Shown here: positions 12,572-23,300 of the stretch, piece by piece
Numbering within the stretch: position 1 is the stretch's first letter
Layout: every line of letters begins with the position of its first letter
Assembly (NCBI GenBank): GCA_910574455.1
Contig: CAJSYZ010000012.1
Span: 2,225,317 to 2,289,316 of the forward strand
Source of the DNA: Trichaptum fuscoviolaceum
Lineage: Eukaryota > Basidiomycota > Agaricomycetes > Hymenochaetales > Trichaptaceae
Reading direction: 5' to 3'
DNA length: 64,000 nt
Program-made: the position numbers and the translations under genes
Notes under the pieces: model-generated
What the model was told of the DNA's origin: nothing
Databases searched by the model: none
What the model saw: the letters and a program-made list of their open reading frames with translations, nothing else

Positions 12572-14458
12572 CGGTATCGCTGATCATCTGTCGTCGAGTT
12601 TTTCGTGATCAGATCTTTGACGCCTAAGATGCTGTTTGCACGCTCTTCATCTCGGGTTTGCGCACTGTATTGGGTAGCTTCCAGGTTCATTTACGGCGAA
12701 AGACGCTCTTTCATCGCCTTGCATGAGAAAGTGACAAGGGCTAGGCATTGCATTCGAGACTAGTTTGGGAGAGAATATGAAGGAATTTTGATGGTCCTGG
12801 GCGGGATCGAATGAACCTGTCATCCAGTCTTGTTAACGCCCGAGGAACCAAGAGGGCGGAAGCGCACAAGGAGATTCTCGGTAGCGCTCGAGGTGGCGGG
12901 CTGAGGGTGGTCCCGGAGATTACCTTTCTCGACAAATGCCCGAAGGATGATTCTGATGGCGAATGTAGAGCGCAAGAGGACAGCCGGATAACGACCTTAT
13001 GTGGATACTGGCAGTGGCGAGGTCGATTGAGTGAGTGCTTCACGGGCGTTGAAGCAATAGTTTATCGTCACAAATGTTCCACCCCCGGAAGTTGGTAGCA
13101 AGCCTGAGGAACAAACAAATTTTGACCAGCGTGTGTAGTACTCTTCAAGTTCTGTAAAGGCATGTGACATGTCCTAGTGAGTTCTAGTCATGCTAATTTT
13201 CGGAGGTTGTCATACCAGGTTCGAAAATCGTATCGCTATCACCGTAATCGAGGGTCGCAAACGGTGCTCCGAGTCGATACAAGAATTAATTTCTTCTGTA
13301 TCTTTGAGAAACCATCGGCGTCTTTAATAAATAAAGAGAGAATAGTATCACAAACTATGTAGCATGGATACGGTTAGTTAGACTACAAATAACAAAGAGT
13401 GAAGCTTCGCCTGGCAAACACGACTAGAACGATCATGCCATTGACGCACTAGTCGGACTTGTATTTTGCTACAGAATAGTGCTACCTGTCGTTGACAACG
13501 CACAAGGAAATGCCCTAGCGTTAAAAATGTCTAATTGTGAGCTGACAAGCCAGAGAGAAGCCGTTGTAAAGCTTTGTTAGAGCGACGTTGGCAGCCGAGG
13601 TCGCAAAAAAAAAGAAAATTAAGCGCATCATCAGAGCGTACCCAGACATAGAAGAAGCCCTTTAATGTATATGGCAGACATTGATAGGAGTTGGCTGCGA
13701 TGCGAAAGCGTAGAGTCTTCATCGTGTTGAAGTTGTCATTGCGGCAAAGTGGTTCACGTTCAAGCCTGAGATGACGCGAGACATCACTCAGACTTGGTTA
13801 TCCGAGATTCCGATTCCGAGTCACCGTGACGTCGCCTCGAATCCCACTCCATCAGGGAAACTACTTTCTGCTGAAAGTGACTTAAGTGTTACTTAAACGT
13901 CCTGAGAGACTGAAGTCTTAAATAAGGCAAGCTTCACTTATTCATGCATGTCCTCCCATTATTCAGGACAAGTTGGCTGAAATAAGTGCGGGCTGGCTTA
14001 AATAAGGAAAGATGGCTGAATCAGTGCTCTAAGTGTTTCAGGCATTCAGCACCCCAGTGCTCCAGTGTAACATCCTTTAATTACAGCAGTACATAAGTGT
14101 TGTAAGACGAATTGCAGTGCTCAAGAGTCTAAGTGCATAAGAACGATCCAAGTATTTCATTGCATCAGAAATATATAAGACAACATTATGTAGCTATCAG
14201 TGCCTCAGCGTTCAAGTACATCAGTCATTTACGCAAGACTAAGCATAGCAGTCGCAATCATGGGATCCGCCACGACATTATCCCGAACCTCTGCCGTGAC
14301 GGGCAGTGGCAGGCCACATTTCGCTGCCGTGCCTTCAATTCTGCATGTTCTTTGGCGTACCAGTAGAAACGAAGGCTGCTCTGCAAGTCGATGCTAATAT
14401 AATATTGAGCGCACGGACAGAAACGAAAAGAAGAGGCTCACCAGTGATCGATTTGCCC
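12572..14458. other. Gene-poor interval with a word-rich repeat island at about 13,860-14,240
   Basis: No supported gene. From about 13,860 the sequence is dense in short recurrent words (CTTAAGTG, TTAAATAAGG, AAGTGC, TCAGTGC, CATTCAGC). They lie in both orientations, with no fixed period and no protein frame. A similar vocabulary reappears at about 56,400-56,720, so this is probably a decayed dispersed repeat. Confidence 0.4.
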
Positions 14459-14541
14459 TTAGAAGTCTACGCAGTCCGTAGCCGAATCCCATTTTGAAGC
14501 GTCGTCCTCCTCATGATCACCATCTCCACCTAAATCCTCGT

Positions 14542-14576
<35 letters not shown>

Positions 14577-16060
14577 CCCTCGCCCTCGCCCTCGCCCTCG
14601 CCCTCGCCCTCAATCTTGTCAACACCCTTGTCCCCGCTCTCGCTCAGGTTGTCGTCACCCTCAGCATTAGCATGCTCGTCCTCTGCATCACCTTCCACCT
14701 CGCCTCTATACTCAGCCCCCTCACGCTCTTCGCCCTTATCGTCGGTTCCGTCGGTTCCGTCTTCCCAATTATCAGCGCCTTCGTCATACGCTTTCTCGCA
14801 GGTCGAATCTGCATCTACAACGTCAAAATACAAGGAAAAGTCCCTGCCAGTGATACCCGATCCAACAAGTTCGGTGTTCTTTCTCGTATCGATATCTGTA
14901 CTGGCATCGTAAGCTAGGAGGCGGGATCGAACCTTTTCCCAGTTTGATTCAGTGAAGAAAGAGGGATTCGACAACAAGTTAACATAGTCGTCCGTATGAG
15001 GCTGCCACAGAGCGCTAGTGAAATACCACTCAGCGCCGCCAAGTTCTTCTTTGATATTTTGCAACCGAGCCACCTGTTTATCAATGGCAACCTTGACCTA
15101 TCCATGAGAAGATCAGCGAATAAGGACAATATAAGTACTGAAAAAAATAGATACCGCTGTTGCCGCAAGGGCGAGGGCACCGATAGGCTTTCCTATGGTG
15201 TTTCTGTCCAGTATTTTATGCCGACCCATGGCCAAGACAATGTGTACGGACAACACTGAGACCACAAGGTCAGAGCAGAACAGTCCTTGCTTCTGTACAT
15301 TTAGGGTCAATGCATGGACACAAAATGTGACAATAAATACTCTTTTACTTACCCTCTCCATACTATACCAGCTTTCCCATAGAAACGGTTCGGCTTTCTT
15401 CTTGTCAACTAGCGTCTGCAACATCTTCACAATTGCTTCGTTTTGCATTGACTTTGATTGTTCGCCGCTGATAAAACTAGCAACTGATTGCTCAGCTTTC
15501 TCAAACAGCTTCTTGCGCCAGCTATCAGAGCATCTCTGGGCCGCCTGAAATACGAGGATTGCATCTCAATTTGGTAAAGGTGATTTGAGAATAAGTAAAA
15601 ATGACTCAACTAGAGAACAGATATCGGCGAACTGAGTTTCGTAAATGAGTTCCACAGAATCAAACACTTTCCCCCACAATGAGCTGATGAGCTTATTGTC
15701 CGGGGTTTGCCATGGTGTGACGGACTTTCCAACTGCGCGAAATAGTGAAGGTAATAGAATATGAGTCCATCCTGCCTGAGTACCGGGAGGGAGACACTGG
15801 TTCGTCGCCCTTTTCCTGCCTGGCACGCGAGATCCTTCCCTTCCTTCATTTCGATCCTTGTCCTCAAGTCCCACTGATGTCTGCATATACGTACATCAGC
15901 AAAATATGTCATAGAAATGAATTTGATTCGACAAACTGAGCTAGTAGTCCGAGAGACTTTGCGATGACCTTGATAAGCCCCAGTCACTATCACTTCGGGT
16001 CCGGGGGTGCGGGACGCTCTCGTCATTGCAAGCGACGGTGCTCGAGGTGCTAACGACATC
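14459..16060 (-). pseudogene. 3' half of an unrecognised Agaricomycete host gene, split by the family A retrotransposon
   Basis: These minus-strand exons continue the gene that starts at 43,091; the 24.4 kb insertion lies between the halves. Visible exons include 16060-15900 (joined to the exon ending at 40,427), 15886-15610 (about SLWGKVFDSVEL), 15540-15360 (about RKKLFEKAEQSVASFISGEQ), 15290-15110 (LVVSVLSVHIVLAMGRH, then KPIGALALAATAV) and 15073-14459. The last exon has a conserved-looking part (LQNIKEELGGAEWYF, then ALWQPHTDDYVNL) and ends in a Glu-Gly/Asp-rich tail with stop at 14459. The PIGALALAATAV segment suggests a lineage-specific fungal family, possibly DUF6532-like, but that is a weak guess. 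The function is unknown. Confidence 0.6.
14535..14612 (+). repeat. Hexanucleotide tandem repeat (TCCTCG)n then (CCCTCG)n
   Basis: About four TCCTCG units are followed by about ten CCCTCG units. On the minus strand they encode the (GE)n and (DE)n runs at the C-terminus of the split host gene. Such tracts change length readily by slippage in steps of two residues without breaking frame. Confidence 0.9.
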
Positions 16061-16608
16061 TGTTACGTTCACGGCTTCGATGGACTTATCACGGAAATGA
16101 TAAGTGACCAAAGCGTTGTTGGGTGAAGTAGCAAGTACAGTATAGAGGGTCCGCTTTGTGAGGGTCTCTATACCGGAAGCCGTGGGTGAACAGAGTCTTT
16201 GGTACGTGATTGTAAAAGACTATAGGAGGATTGACTTAAGTGTCATCCTGGGGCGCTATGTACATGGCCTTATATACTACAGAGAACAATAGAGTGGAGC
16301 AAGAAATGAAACTACATCATCGCGGGTCAGAAGTGGAGTGAGTCCGTCATAGTGGCTCTAATTAATGGAGGATGATGTCAGATCGGAACATAGGTGGAGT
16401 AGAGTGGAGTAGAATGATGTATCATCGGAGTGGAAGGTCCTGGGGCTCTCGGAGTGAAGGTGGAGCGAGTGGAGCCATCGGAGTGTGGAGTCGATGAGAA
16501 AGAATGATGCAATGTGTGTACGCACATGCAGGTAGAAAGGGTGAGAGAAAAAGATGAGGGGGAACATAAACAATGTGTAAACAAGGGTAAGCAGCTTGAT
16601 GCGTAACA
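16061..16608 (-). repeat. Family A 3' LTR
   Basis: 548 nt, almost identical to 39878-40426. It begins TGTTACG and ends CGTAACA. The bases just internal to it (minus strand GTGACAGGGTAT) form only a weak polypurine tract. Confidence 0.92.
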
Positions 16609-16774
16609 ATACCCTGTCACTAAGATTGAAATTCCGTAGTAGCATAGAAATGCGAATGCGAGAATTTCAAAGAAAGGTACAACACTATAGGATCAAGTTA
16701 AGATCAATAAGTAAAAGCGTAAAAGAGAGATAAAATATCAGTCGCTATAGGGTCAAGTTAAGACCAATAAGAGT
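16609..16774. other. Family A 3' untranslated stretch
   Basis: Short stretch between the last ORF and the 3' LTR. It contains two similar segments reading GGTCAAGTTAAG (near 16690 and 16750), a small direct repeat. No gene is visible. Confidence 0.5.
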
Positions 16775-17731
16775 TCAAGCGCTGGGTACATTGGATGAAA
16801 TCGTCTGTGAAAAATTAAAGTTATTAAGGAAGGTATGATATAAAGAAACAGACTGTGGATTAGTCCAGTCGATGGGGGCATATGTCTCGGGCGAAGTGAA
16901 GTCCTCGGGTCGGGGAGTGTTGACCACATAAACTGGCGAGGCTGGTTGGATAACGACGTTGGGCGGAGTCATGTGAGGTAGTTCAGGAAGGGGAACGTCC
17001 TGGGCTTGCTGATTGATCGCCTGAAGTTCTTCCTCTGTCGGTAAGTGAAGCTGTTGACGAGGGCTGGGCAGTGGCGGAGCAGATTCGAAATTGCTGAGTT
17101 GATCGAGGTCGAAGATCGGCACATGCGCTTGCTCCTGGTATGCATCGGGCGCAGCCAGTGGGGGTAGCTCGAGAGGGGAGGGAGTTGTCATAGGCTGTGG
17201 TTCCGGGTCGTCCGGTAAGTGTACCTGTCCATCTTTGATTTCCGATGAGAGGAGGCGCTCGAATTCGTACTCGGTGAACTGGTTCTCGAGTTGAGTAATA
17301 AGAACTTGATTCATGCGACGTACTAGCTCCTGATACTCATAAGAATCAATCTTCTGCTTCCTGAGTCGGTTGTTCTCCAAGATATCAAGCATTTTGCACA
17401 AATGGCCATACATCTGTTGCGTAGTGTAGACGATGTGCGGGAGTGGACTGATGCTGGTGTTCTTGGTGAGGTCGCGAAGTTTGCCGTTGTGGAGAAGAGC
17501 GGCTGCACACTGTCGACGGGTCTGCGAGGTCTGGATGAAGGGGAGTCCGGGGAGGAGTTGGTCGCATAGAGGGGGGAGGAGTTGACCTTCTCTGTACCTC
17601 TGTCGGTTTGGGTGCACTCGTTTCTGTGTCGAAGTGTAATAGAGGCGACCAGAGAGTCCGTGCCGGGTGTTGCGAGTAACGGGCATGGGGACTAGTTCTA
17701 GTGAACCGGGCAGTACCTGCAACACTTGCAT
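16775..17731 (-). CDS. Family A accessory ORF, 318 residues, unknown function
   Basis: The ATG at 17731 opens a 318-residue frame that overlaps the end of the preceding ORF by 34 nt. The first third is basic. A helical middle follows (around IDSYEYQELVRRMNQVLITQ), then a proline-rich acidic C-terminus with several PPL/PLPELP-type segments. There is no membrane segment and no metal-binding cluster, so an envelope-like protein is unlikely. The frame is intact, which in a young element suggests it is used. No homologous family is recognised. Confidence 0.5.
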   Translation of the reverse strand: MQVLQVLPGSLELVPMPVTRNTRHGLSGRLYYTSTQKRVHPNRQRYREGQLLPPLCDQLLPGLPFIQTSQTRRQCAAALLHNGKLRDLTKNTSISPLPHIVYTTQQMYGHLCKMLDILENNRLRKQKIDSYEYQELVRRMNQVLITQLENQFTEYEFERLLSSEIKDGQVHLPDDPEPQPMTTPSPLELPPLAAPDAYQEQAHVPIFDLDQLSNFESAPPLPSPRQQLHLPTEEELQAINQQAQDVPLPELPHMTPPNVVIQPASPVYVVNTPRPEDFTSPETYAPIDWTNPQSVSLYHTFLNNFNFSQTISSNVPSA

Positions 17732-18249
17732 ATGCAGATCGGGTCTTCGTCGTACGCCACAAAGTGTTGCTGCGCTGTTCCTGCGTGGCGGATGCGGCGG
17801 CCTATCCAGGGGACGTAAGGGAGCTCGAGGAGGATGTGGAGGGCTTGTAGAATCGGGACGGCGTATTCGGGGGTGAAGAAGGTGCGGCGGAGGACTAGAG
17901 TGGTGAGTTGGGGGTGGGGGTTGAGAGTCTTGAGACGGCGGATGTTGACAAGATCAGTGTGGGCCGGGTCGAAGATATACTCTCGGACAAGGTCGAGAGG
18001 ACTCAAAGGGGGAAGGGTAGGAGAGGGAGGGGGAGAGGGGTATTTGTTCTCGGGGTGGACGGGTGTCAGTTGCGGGTGCCATACGCCATTGTGCCAGTCG
18101 TTTGCGTGATTGCCCCAGCCTGTTACCCAGAGGGGATCAATATCCTCAACAGGTAGTAAGGGTCCGGGGTCAGTGGCGGCGAGGTGTTCCTCGGCGTCAA
18201 AGGGAGGGACTTCGAATGTCGGATCGGGGGTGTCGAAGTTGAATGGCAT
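17698..18249 (-). CDS. Family A accessory ORF with a Cys-rich C-terminus, 183 residues
   Basis: The ATG at 18249 starts an acidic, Asp/Pro-rich N-terminal part (PFNFDTPDPTFEVPPFDAEE). A proline-rich linker follows, then a helical part and a cysteine cluster ICICKCCRYCPVH at the very end. The cluster could bind metal but fits no named finger. It overlaps the previous ORF by about 53 nt and the next by 34 nt. Function unknown. Confidence 0.45.
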   Translation of the reverse strand: MPFNFDTPDPTFEVPPFDAEEHLAATDPGPLLPVEDIDPLWVTGWGNHANDWHNGVWHPQLTPVHPENKYPSPPPSPTLPPLSPLDLVREYIFDPAHTDLVNIRRLKTLNPHPQLTTLVLRRTFFTPEYAVPILQALHILLELPYVPWIGRRIRHAGTAQQHFVAYDEDPICICKCCRYCPVH

Positions 18250-18988
18250 GTCGAGTAGGGATATTCTCTTTGTCAGAATCGGGGTTGTCTGTGGTGTGAC
18301 TGGTCAGGGATTCCGTGGAGGTGGTCGGGCTATATGCAGGAGAAAAGGGTTCCAAGGGCGGAGGGGGTGTGGAACTGTTGGAGCTAGAAGTTCGAGCGGG
18401 TGCCGGTTGCCTGTGAATGAATCTAAATCCATTTGGAAGTTGTACTGATCCTTCGAGGTCGTTTGACTTGACCATTTGAATTAGTATATAAAGTCCTATC
18501 GAAAGGTGTGCCTGGTGTAATGGAGTCGCATGGGTAAGAAGAGTATTGATGAAATTGATGAGGTGATTGAGCGGTGGAGTGTTGGGTTCTTCTTGTTGAT
18601 GAATGAAATTGAATAGGTGGAAAATGAGTGTGGGTTGACGGTTGGTCGGAGTTTCTGCTGCTAGTGTGCGAAGGTCGTTAAGAATTTGTTCTTTGCTTAT
18701 TTCTGTGGGAGGGGGAGGGTCATTACGAAGGGGTCGTGGAGATGGTATCGGAGTAGGGCGGCGGTGGTTGATATTGCAGCGTTGATGTGATAATGAACTG
18801 ATTGTGCGGCCCATATCGTACTGAAATTTCCGGGGTGTCTCTTCGATATGCGTGTGAGAACACAAAGCGTTGGTTGAAAGGCTGATAGGGTCCTGGGCCT
18901 TGGTCAATGCGTTTGAATGCTTCGATAAGGAGTAGTTCCGCAAGATCCTTGACTTCAGGGCGGATGTCGAGTGAGAGGATGTATGCAC
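18197..18988 (-). CDS. Family A accessory ORF, up to 263 residues
   Basis: The frame is open from 18988, but its first 60 or so residues overlap the better-looking 18723-19019 frame. The likely start is the internal ATG near 18810 (MGRTISSL), or a +1 shift from the upstream ORF. The middle is helical (LIFHLFNFIHQQEE, LNHLINFINTLLTHA) and the C-terminus is Ser/Pro/Thr-rich. No family is recognised. Confidence 0.4.
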   Translation of the reverse strand: MHTSSHSTSALKSRILRNYSLSKHSNALTKAQDPISLSTNALCSHTHIEETPRKFQYDMGRTISSLSHQRCNINHRRPTPIPSPRPLRNDPPPPTEISKEQILNDLRTLAAETPTNRQPTLIFHLFNFIHQQEEPNTPPLNHLINFINTLLTHATPLHQAHLSIGLYILIQMVKSNDLEGSVQLPNGFRFIHRQPAPARTSSSNSSTPPPPLEPFSPAYSPTTSTESLTSHTTDNPDSDKENIPTRHAIQLRHPRSDIRSPSL

Positions 18989-19019
18989 AAACGTTAGCGA
19001 GATCAGCTGGTTTGATCAT
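18723..19019 (-). CDS. Family A accessory ORF, 98 residues, first downstream of pol
   Basis: The ATG at 19019 begins about 160 nt after the pol stop at 19179. The peptide is helical at first (DLANVCAYILSLDIRPEVKD, LAELLLIEAFKRID) and ends in a proline-rich tail. It is the first of a chain of four overlapping frames. No known domain. Confidence 0.4.
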   Translation of the reverse strand: MIKPADLANVCAYILSLDIRPEVKDLAELLLIEAFKRIDQGPGPYQPFNQRFVFSHAYRRDTPEISVRYGPHNQFIITSTLQYQPPPPYSDTISTTPS

Positions 19020-19178
19020 GGCCTGGTGGGTAGGGGAGCTTCTGGGTTCGATGAAATACTTCTGGGGTTGTCTAGATTCCGGGTGGTAGTTGAGATTACA
19101 CTCGGAGTTTCGGAGGATTTTGACAGATGGCGTAGTGTACTTGTTCCGGATGGGGTAATTGGACAGATGACCGGGAGG

Positions 19179-19313
19179 TCATTTGATCCGGTGTGCCTTC
19201 TTGTATTCCAATAGAAGTTCCTGAGTATTCTCCAGTGATTGTTCCGATATCCATTGGTTCTCTGATGTCGGGTATCCTAGCCATTTGACGAGATATTCGC
19301 GTTTCCTTGGTGG
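19179..19313 (-). CDS. Family A pol C-terminus: chromodomain
   Basis: This last piece of A pol was cut off by the B-I insertion. Across the removed element and one copy of the GGTGG duplication, the frame continues directly from integrase (AILNHRGPP at 26019-26050) into KREYLVKWLGYPTSENQW, a classic chromodomain core, and stops at 19179. In chromoviruses this domain steers integration to particular chromatin. Confidence 0.85.
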   Translation of the reverse strand, partial: PPRKREYLVKWLGYPTSENQWISEQSLENTQELLLEYKKAHRIK

Positions 19314-20131
19314 TGTTACGACCGTCGGGAATTGTAGCGGGAAACAGTTTCGGGAAACTGGAATTCGCGACAAGAACCCGCGTTCGGGAATCTGGATTCG
19401 CGACTGGGAACGAGCGTGGGAATTCAGGCGGGAAACGCGCGGGATTCTATCCAGGCGCGTCGCGGGATTCTCAAGGCCAGCTAGGACTCTTCACTGCTTT
19501 GAACGTCAAGTAAGCGGATCCCTAAGGAAGCACTCCACAAGTAAGTATTGCGCAACTAACTACACAGGAGAAAAGAGAGAGATCGCACCTAAGGAAGCAC
19601 TCCACAAGAGGTCAAAAGTGAGGTGCTCCTTACGATGCCTACAGCTATTTATCTACTTCGTAAAGACTGTATAGTTAATCTACGCTAAGTGTCCTTGCGC
19701 AATGCGCACCTATCTACTACAAACGATACCTGCTACGACCGCACTGCTAGGCATGTCTATCCCGTCTCTCCAGATGGCTACGGCCTGTCCGTGGACGTCA
19801 GCGTCCGGTCCGGGGCCGCGACTAGCCAGACTAGGTATGCCAGACTGTTGCAGGTCGTCACCTTGAGGTACTAACGGATTAATGAGCGTATGTTGATAAG
19901 TGAATGTACGTGTGCCGTGGCGGGTCGTCGTAAATGAGTGTGTGTATGCGTGCGTGGTTGCCGGGACGGTGGTGCGGGATAAGTCACGTGAGCATGGGAT
20001 CGTGCGATTCGGGAATGAGGTTTCGCGCGGGGAATCCAATGGCGGGATTCTCCCCGCGGGTTTGTCTGCTCATGTCGGGATCCTTGGCGGGAAAGTGCGG
20101 GAAATGAGAAAAGGAGCCCGGGATCTCGACA
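19314..20131 (-). repeat. Family B-I 3' LTR
   Basis: 818 nt; on the plus strand it starts TGTTACGACC and ends ATCTCGACA. The polypurine tract GGAGGGGGG lies just internal to it (minus strand, about 20134-20142). The pol frame runs through this tract and stops 148 nt inside the LTR. Confidence 0.95.
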
Positions 20132-20376
20132 TTACCCCCCTCCAAAGGCGCAACTCCGGGGCGCCAAGCTTGAATCTTGCTCAGGTCACAGAGCTCGATA
20201 GCGTTGACTTCTCGAGGGGCGTCCGGGTGTTTTCGATAGAAACTGCGAATTTTAGCCTTTGCATTACCCATATCCTTTGCGGGAATCCATGTATCTTCCG
20301 CGCTCGAATATCCCTTCCATCGTACCAAATATTCAAATCTCCGTCTAAACCGTCTAGCATCCAGAACCTCTTCCAC
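19984..20376 (-). CDS. Family B-I pol C-terminus: chromodomain with LTR-encoded tail
   Basis: The chromodomain core reads RFEYLVRWKGYSSAEDTWIP. The frame then continues through the polypurine tract (as PLEGGN) and 148 nt into the LTR, so about 48 residues of pol are LTR-encoded. It is separated from the main pol frame by the 1-nt deletion near 20454, so in this copy it would not be made as part of pol. Confidence 0.85.
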   Translation of the reverse strand: MEEVLDARRFRRRFEYLVRWKGYSSAEDTWIPAKDMGNAKAKIRSFYRKHPDAPREVNAIELCDLSKIQAWRPGVAPLEGGNVEIPGSFSHFPHFPAKDPDMSRQTRGENPAIGFPARNLIPESHDPMLT

Positions 20377-20396
20377 CTCGTACTCCAGATCTCCTT

Positions 20397-23300
20397 CTAC
20401 TTCGACTGGGGGCGGCGGGGGTTGCGTTCGACCGGGAATGTCGTCTTCGTGGTTGGCGAGAGCAGTGATACGTGAAATACGGGATGAATCTTCAGCGACG
20501 CGGGGAGTTCGAGTTCGTAGGTGAGGTCACTTAGCTTTGCCTTCACTTTATACGGCCCTAGTCGTTTCGGTAATAATTTGCGCGCTCCTGGTCGCCGAAC
20601 GTTCGTCGCCTCGAGCCATACTCTATCCCCGACTGCGTACTGCGGGGCCTCGTTCCTGGCCTGATCGTAGTGCTGCTTCATGCGCTCTGCCGCAACCTCC
20701 AAAGCCGCTCTTGCCTCTTCCTGTGCCTGCTGAAGCTCCTGTAGTCGTGCGTCCGCGGCGGGGACCGTGGACAGGCCGTCGCTCGGGGCAATCGTGAATT
20801 CGGGATTGTAGCCGTAGACCAGCGCGAACGGGGATTGTCGTGTTGCCGCGTGCGCTTTCGTGTTGTGCGCGAACTCTGCCATCGGGAGTAACCCGGCCCA
20901 GTTTTCTTGTCGTGTATCTATGAAAGCCCGTAAATATTGTTCCAGCTCTTGGTTTACCCTTTCGGTTTGCCCGTCCGTCTGCGGGTGATACGCAGTCGAC
21001 GTGGTACCCTTGATACCGAGTCGGGAAAAAAGGGCTTTCATGAACTGTGCGACAAACTGCGGTCCTCGGTCGGATATAATCTGGCGGGGGGTTCCGTGCA
21101 ACTTCCAGACGTGTTGCAGGAAGAGTTCTGCAGTTTCCGGTGCATCGACGTCAGACGTGGTCGGGATAAAATGTGCTTGCTTGGTGAGACGGTCGACCAC
21201 CACGAAAATTGTGTCGTAATCCTCGGATCGGGGGAGCTGGGTGATGAAATCGCACGAAATCGCCTGCCAGGGGCCCTGCGGGATTTCGTTCGGTTGCAGG
21301 AGTCCTACCGGGCGTTGGGATCGGTTCTTCGTGCGTGCGCAGGTATCGCATCCCGAAACGTATCGTTCTACGAAGTTAGACATCCCGGGCCACCAGTAGT
21401 TGCGGCTTACCATCTCAAACGTTTTCCAACGTCCAGGATGTCCGGCAGGGAGACTGTCGTGGTAAGTCTTCACCACATCCCGGCGAATGGTCTCGTCTTT
21501 CGGGACGTAAACCTTACCCTGGTACAGGATGAGGCCTTCTTCGGTGCTCCAGTCCTCAAGTTCCTTGGTCAGGACTCGAGGCGCCTTGGACTTGACCAAC
21601 TCGATTGCGTCCACCAGTTCGTCTTCATACTGATCTGACTTACGAATGCGTCGTAGGAGGGCCTGATCCCCGTGTACCTGTGTCATTCCCCGACGAATTG
21701 CTTTTAGTCGAAACATTTCGGGGGTCAAGAGGGTCCGTCCCGTGTTGTCTTCGCCTTCGGGTTGGAGATCGACGCGTCGTGACATGGCGTCGGGTTTGCC
21801 CCCGAGTCGCCCTGGGCGATGGCGAATCGTAAAGTCGAAGCGAGTGAGGAACAGACTCCACCGGGCTTGGCGTCGCGTCAGCGTTCGGGATTCAGAGAAA
21901 TATAGCAGATTCTTGTGGTCAGACACGATATCGAGTTTATGACTCGCACCTTCGAGATAATGTCGCCACTCGTCAAGAGCTCTAATAATCGCGAGTAGCT
22001 CCTTGTCATAAATCTCGTAGTTGCGTTCCGCATCGTTGAGGGATTTCGAGAAAAAGGCGACCGGATGTATCAGCCCGTTGTCGCCTTCCTGGGACAAGAC
22101 CGCGCCGGTCGCGAAATCAGAGGCGTCGCATTCCACGATGAATTGTCGCGACATGTCTGGCATCATCAGGACGGGGGCGGTCGTGAACATGCGCTTGAGA
22201 TAGTCGAAAGCGAACTGCTGGTTTTCTGTCCAGGCCCAGCGAACGTCCTTCTTCAGCAGCGTCGTGAGCGGTTTGACGATGTGCGAGAAATCCCGAATGA
22301 AGCGTCGATAGAAATTCGCGAACCCGAGGAAGGCTTGAATGTCTTTCATCTTTTTCGGGGTAGGCCAGTCGAGGACCGCCTGTACCTTGGCGGGATCCAT
22401 CGCCACCTTTCCCTGCGAAATAATCATCCCGAGATACTCGACGGAAGTCTGTTTGAATTTGCACTTTTCGGGTTTGCAGAACAAGTCGTTTTCGCGTAGC
22501 CGTTTAAGGACTTCCCGTACGTGTTCATCGTGCTGCGATTCATCTTCGGAAAAGATTAGCAAGTCGTCAAGATAGATGATCACGTATACTCCAATGAGGT
22601 CTTTGAAGATATCGTTCATCATGTGCTGGAAGGTTGCTGGGGCATTCGTGAGCCCGAATGTCATCACCGTTGGTTCGAAATGTCCTGCCTGAGTCCGAAA
22701 TGCAGCCTTCCACTCGTCGCCTTGCTTCAGTCGCACATTGTGGTAGCCCCATCGTAAATCTAGAGTCGTGAAAACCTTCGCCTTTTGCAGCGCGTCTACG
22801 AGTTCCATCGTGAGGGGAAGCGGGTATCGATTCTTGACCGTGATGTCGTTCAGTCGTCGGTAATCGACTACCATGCGTAAGGTTCCATCCTTTTTCTTGA
22901 TAAAGAAGACGGGAGCCGCTGCAGGGGATTTCGAAGGTCGTATGTACCCCTTGCGCAGGTTTTCGTCAACGAATTCGCGAAGGGCGTCGCGTTCGGCTGG
23001 GGCCAAGGGATAGATTTTGCTGTACGGGGGAACCTTCCCGGGTTCTAAATCTATGGCGTGGTCATACGGCTTGCGCAGTGGAAGCCTTTCGGATTCAACT
23101 TTCGAGAAAACGTCGGCAAACTCACGGAATTCGGGGGGAACTAGTTCTTCGAAGGTTTTCTCGCCTTCCTTCACCGCAGACTTCTCAGCGATGGCCTGGG
23201 AGTGGGTGTACGAGGCGGCAATTTTGTACGCGAAATGGTCGTCCGTCGTGACGAAGTAGGATTCGGCGTCGTGGTACTGGTCCCAATATTTTTCTGAGTA

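Noticed and set aside
14459..16060. Firm assignment of the split host gene to DUF6532
   Set aside because: Only a short PIGALALAATAV-like segment is suggestive, which is not enough without a profile search.
16775..19019. Envelope-like gene downstream of pol in family A
   Set aside because: None of the frames has a signal peptide, membrane segment, furin-like site or fusion-peptide-like stretch, so an env reading is not supported. They are reported as unknown accessory ORFs.
19710..20039. A 109-codon minus frame repeated almost unchanged at 25597, 29500 and 35390
   Set aside because: It lies wholly inside the family B LTR. Its conservation reflects recent DNA copying of the LTR, and it overlaps the LTR-encoded end of pol in another frame. 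There is no sign of its own coding constraint.
22065..22499. Plus-strand 144-codon frame, repeated at 31859-32293
   Set aside because: Antisense shadow of the B pol RT/RNase H region; it is repeated only because the element is.
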